The notes beneath the pieces were generated by a model, which was not told the DNA's origin, ran no database searches, and saw nothing but the letters and a program-made list of their open reading frames with translations. From positions 1-8,745 of the forward strand of contig CAMWWJ010000131.1 of assembly GCA_947177925.1 (NCBI GenBank): DNA of 8,745 nt, given 5' to 3'. Shown here piece after piece: positions 7,387-8,745 of the stretch. This DNA comes from an uncultured Lachnospiraceae bacterium. GTDB taxonomy: Bacteria; Bacillota; Clostridia; Lachnospirales; Lachnospiraceae. Position numbers and translations under genes: made by a program. Position 1 is the stretch's first letter. Each line of letters opens with the position of its first letter.

Positions 7387-8554
7387 TGTTGGTTTCCTCC
7401 ATCATCGTAATAAATCTGTCAAATAAGTCTCCGGAATCCTGTGGCCCAGGACATGCCTCCGGGTGGAACTGCACCGTAAAGATGTTTTTGCCCGTATAGG
7501 AAAGTCCTTCATTGGTGCCGTCGTTTACATTGATGAACGCCGGAACCGCCACCTTTTCATCCAGCTTTTCCATATCCACTACATAACCATGATTCTGTGA
7601 GGAAATATAAACCCTTCCGGTAGCTAAATCCTTTACCGGATGATTGCCTCCTCTGTGTCCGTATTTCATTTTGAAGGTATCCGCTCCCGTTGCAAGAGCC
7701 ATCAACTGATGTCCTAAGCAGATGGCGAAAATCGGTATGTCCCCTTCGTAAAGCTTTCGTATCTCTTCAATAATGGAAGCGCATTCCTTTGGGTCTCCCG
7801 GTCCATTAGAGAGCATGATGCCATCAGGCTTTGCGGCAAATATTTCTTCCGCCTTTGTATCTGCCGGATAAACAGTTACATCACAGCCTCGGGCTGCCAG
7901 ACTCTTTGCAATATTGTCTTTTGCTCCCAGGTCTAAAAGTGCCACCTTTTTGCCCACTCCCTTTAATTCCCTTACTAAAGAGGGCTTTCTTTCCTTCTCT
8001 CCTGTATATCTGGCACTGCCGGAAATCGGTCCGTTGTCCTCTAAGGACCTGGAGCCTTTTAATTCGTATTTATGTTCACAGGTAACGATTTCCACGACCT
8101 TTCCGGTTGTGTATTGCTTCAATTTTGGAATTATTTCATCTAAATTATATGCTTCATTTGTTGTAATCATGCCATTCATGGTGCCTTTTTCCCTTAAAAT
8201 CTTTGTAAGGGCCCTTGTATCGATCCCTGCGATTCCCGGCACATCATAGCTTTCCAACATTTCCTGTATGGTCATATCACATCTGAAATTGCTTGGAATA
8301 CGGGACAATTCTCTGACAATGAATCCGTCCGGCCAAAGCTTTCTTGACTCCATGTCCTCTTTGCAGATGCCGTAATTGCCTATGAGGGGATATGTCATGC
8401 ACACTGCCTGTCCCGCATAGGAGGGGTCTGTGAGCACCTCCAGATATCCTGCCATAGATGTGTTAAAAACAATTTCACTGATGATTTCTTTTTTTGCACC
8501 GATATGTATTCCTTCAAATACGGTGCCGTCTTCCAAAATTAAGAATGCTTTCAT
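7379..8554 (-). CDS. carA: Carbamoyl-phosphate synthase small (glutamine-hydrolysing) subunit
   Basis: CarA hydrolyses glutamine and passes ammonia to CarB. From ATG 8554 it is 391 residues, close to the usual ~380. The N-terminal CarA domain (about 1-140) includes MKAFLILEDGTVFEG, VFNTSMAGYLEVLTDPSYAG and GIAGIDTRALTKILR. The C-terminal class I amidotransferase domain (about 200-391) has SNGPGDP at 249-255. It also has the nucleophile C279 in FAICLGHQ, and H364 and E366 in QFHPEACPGP. All three catalytic residues are therefore present. An in-frame ATG exists at 8581, but it sits about 3 nt after the predicted transcription start and has no ribosome site. ATG 8554 has AGGTGA (8560-8565) 5 nt upstream and gives the usual family N-terminus, so I chose it. 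A polar segment at about 165-192 links the two domains. The product is secure. Confidence 0.97.
   Translation of the reverse strand: MKAFLILEDGTVFEGIHIGAKKEIISEIVFNTSMAGYLEVLTDPSYAGQAVCMTYPLIGNYGICKEDMESRKLWPDGFIVRELSRIPSNFRCDMTIQEMLESYDVPGIAGIDTRALTKILREKGTMNGMITTNEAYNLDEIIPKLKQYTTGKVVEIVTCEHKYELKGSRSLEDNGPISGSARYTGEKERKPSLVRELKGVGKKVALLDLGAKDNIAKSLAARGCDVTVYPADTKAEEIFAAKPDGIMLSNGPGDPKECASIIEEIRKLYEGDIPIFAICLGHQLMALATGADTFKMKYGHRGGNHPVKDLATGRVYISSQNHGYVVDMEKLDEKVAVPAFINVNDGTNEGLSYTGKNIFTVQFHPEACPGPQDSGDLFDRFITMMEETNNA
7396..7400 (-). promoter_or_regulatory. carB ribosome binding site within the carA end
   Basis: GGAGG lies 9 nt before the carB ATG at 7386, inside the final codons of carA. 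Together with the 8-nt gene overlap it fixes the carB start and supports translational coupling. Confidence 0.75.
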
Positions 8555-8559
8555 TTTCT

Positions 8560-8565
8560 TCACCT
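8560..8565 (-). promoter_or_regulatory. carA ribosome binding site, decides the start
   Basis: AGGTGA is 5 nt upstream of ATG 8554. It favours this start over the in-frame ATG at 8581, which would add nine residues (MRKDRQVKK) not typical of CarA. Confidence 0.7.
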
Positions 8566-8590
8566 GTCTATCCTTTCGCATAATCGTTTT

Positions 8591-8619
8591 ATTATATCAT
8601 ACAAAAAGGGGTGGGGCAA
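8591..8619 (-). promoter_or_regulatory. Predicted sigma-A promoter for carA and the downstream genes
   Basis: On the minus strand, TTGCCC (8614-8619, 4 of 6 to TTGACA) is separated by exactly 17 nt from a perfect TATAAT (8591-8596). TG one base upstream of TATAAT makes it an extended -10. An A-rich tract on the same strand (8633-8640, about -49 to -56) is placed like an UP element. The start would fall near 8584, giving a leader of about 30 nt before the carA ATG. That leader is too short for a PyrR attenuator or riboswitch. This is predicted by eye only. Confidence 0.75.
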
Positions 8620-8666
8620 CCTGCCGAAAGAATTTTTTTTGTGTAGAGGGGGGAGGGAATTTGGAT

Positions 8667-8744
8667 ATGAGGACGCAGGAGATGTCAGGACATATGGTAG
8701 TCTTCTGGGCACGCTTTCGCTCTGCAAAGACGCAGCGGTACTAA
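8667..8744 (+). CDS. Doubtful 25-codon ORF, divergent from carA
   Basis: An ATG at 8667 opens 25 codons (MRTQEMSGHM to SAKTQRY) ending in TAA at 8742-8744. A very purine-rich GGGGGGAGGG (8648-8657) lies 9 nt upstream and could act as a ribosome site. The same frame is open leftwards into the carA antisense strand, but that part is only a shadow of carA. The peptide has no recognisable domain, membrane segment or signal. It could be a tiny gene, a fragment of an interspersed repeat or chance. I do not recognise it and assign no function. Confidence 0.2.
   Translation: MRTQEMSGHMVVFWARFRSAKTQRY
8682..8693. repeat. Short inverted repeat atgtc-ag-gacat
   Basis: The 5-bp arms are perfect around a 2-nt centre, directly followed by the palindrome catatg (8691-8696). 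It lies about 100 bp upstream of the predicted carA transcription start. It may be an operator-like site, but a repeat of this size is also common by chance. Confidence 0.3.
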
Positions 8745-8745
8745 C

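Larger units (their letters stand above)
8620..8745. other. Region upstream of the carA promoter, no secure gene
   Basis: This stretch has an A/T tract at 8633-8640, a G-rich run at 8646-8657, a small inverted repeat and a doubtful short ORF. No terminator, tRNA or recognisable conserved gene is visible before the window ends. Confidence 0.5.

Noticed and set aside
8555..8581. Longer carA starting at ATG 8581
   Set aside because: That ATG sits about 3 nt from the predicted transcription start, lacks a ribosome site and adds residues not typical of CarA.
8611..8640. Possible plus-strand terminator (ggcaacctgcc followed by a T-run)
   Set aside because: The stem is only 4 bp with a gap before the T-run, and no plus-strand gene ends here. 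The T-run is better explained as an A-tract upstream of the carA promoter.
8430..8744. 104-codon plus-strand ORF crossing the carA 5' end
   Set aside because: Most of it is antisense to well-conserved carA codons and to the carA promoter. Only the last 25 codons lie outside, and those are listed separately with low confidence.

Overview
The window holds five genes, all on the minus strand. In transcription order (right to left) they are carA, carB, a membrane-bound c-di-GMP phosphodiesterase gene, queH and argS, with argS running off the left edge. The gene set, the Shine-Dalgarno-rich spacing, the moderate base composition and the Cache-GGDEF-EAL protein style suggest an anaerobic Firmicute, most likely a Clostridia/Lachnospiraceae-type gut bacterium. 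That taxonomic call is an inference; no rRNA or other phylogenetic marker was compared.

Right end (8555-8745): a short region without a well-supported gene. It carries a good minus-strand promoter for carA (TTGCCC, 17 nt spacer, extended TGaTATAAT). Beyond that are a 12-bp inverted repeat and a doubtful 25-codon plus-strand ORF with a purine-rich leader. Predicted transcription starts only about 30 nt before carA, so no room exists for a PyrR-type attenuator or a long leader riboswitch on this transcript.

8554-4189: carA and carB overlap by 8 nt and encode the glutaminase and synthetase subunits of carbamoyl-phosphate synthase. They feed pyrimidine and arginine synthesis. Both look complete and catalytically intact.

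4159-1850: a 769-residue sensor protein with two membrane segments flanking an extracellular Cache-like domain, then a degenerate GGDEF domain (NSDQF in place of GGDEF) and an EAL domain with all expected catalytic residues. It is predicted to be a ligand-gated c-di-GMP phosphodiesterase. It begins 29 nt after carB.

1893-1: queH (epoxyqueuosine reductase, tRNA queuosine synthesis) starts inside the 3' end of the phosphodiesterase gene, probably at TTG. argS (arginyl-tRNA synthetase) follows after 5 nt and lacks roughly its last 175 residues. Nothing resembling a terminator was seen between any of the genes, so they could be one transcript joining carbamoyl phosphate supply, c-di-GMP signalling, tRNA modification and arginine charging. 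Every enzyme family here is known. The most unusual points are the signalling gene inside this housekeeping cluster, the queH start and overlap, and a perfect 13-bp hairpin in the queH active-site codons. I found no CRISPR array, insertion sequence, tRNA, rRNA or clearly new system.
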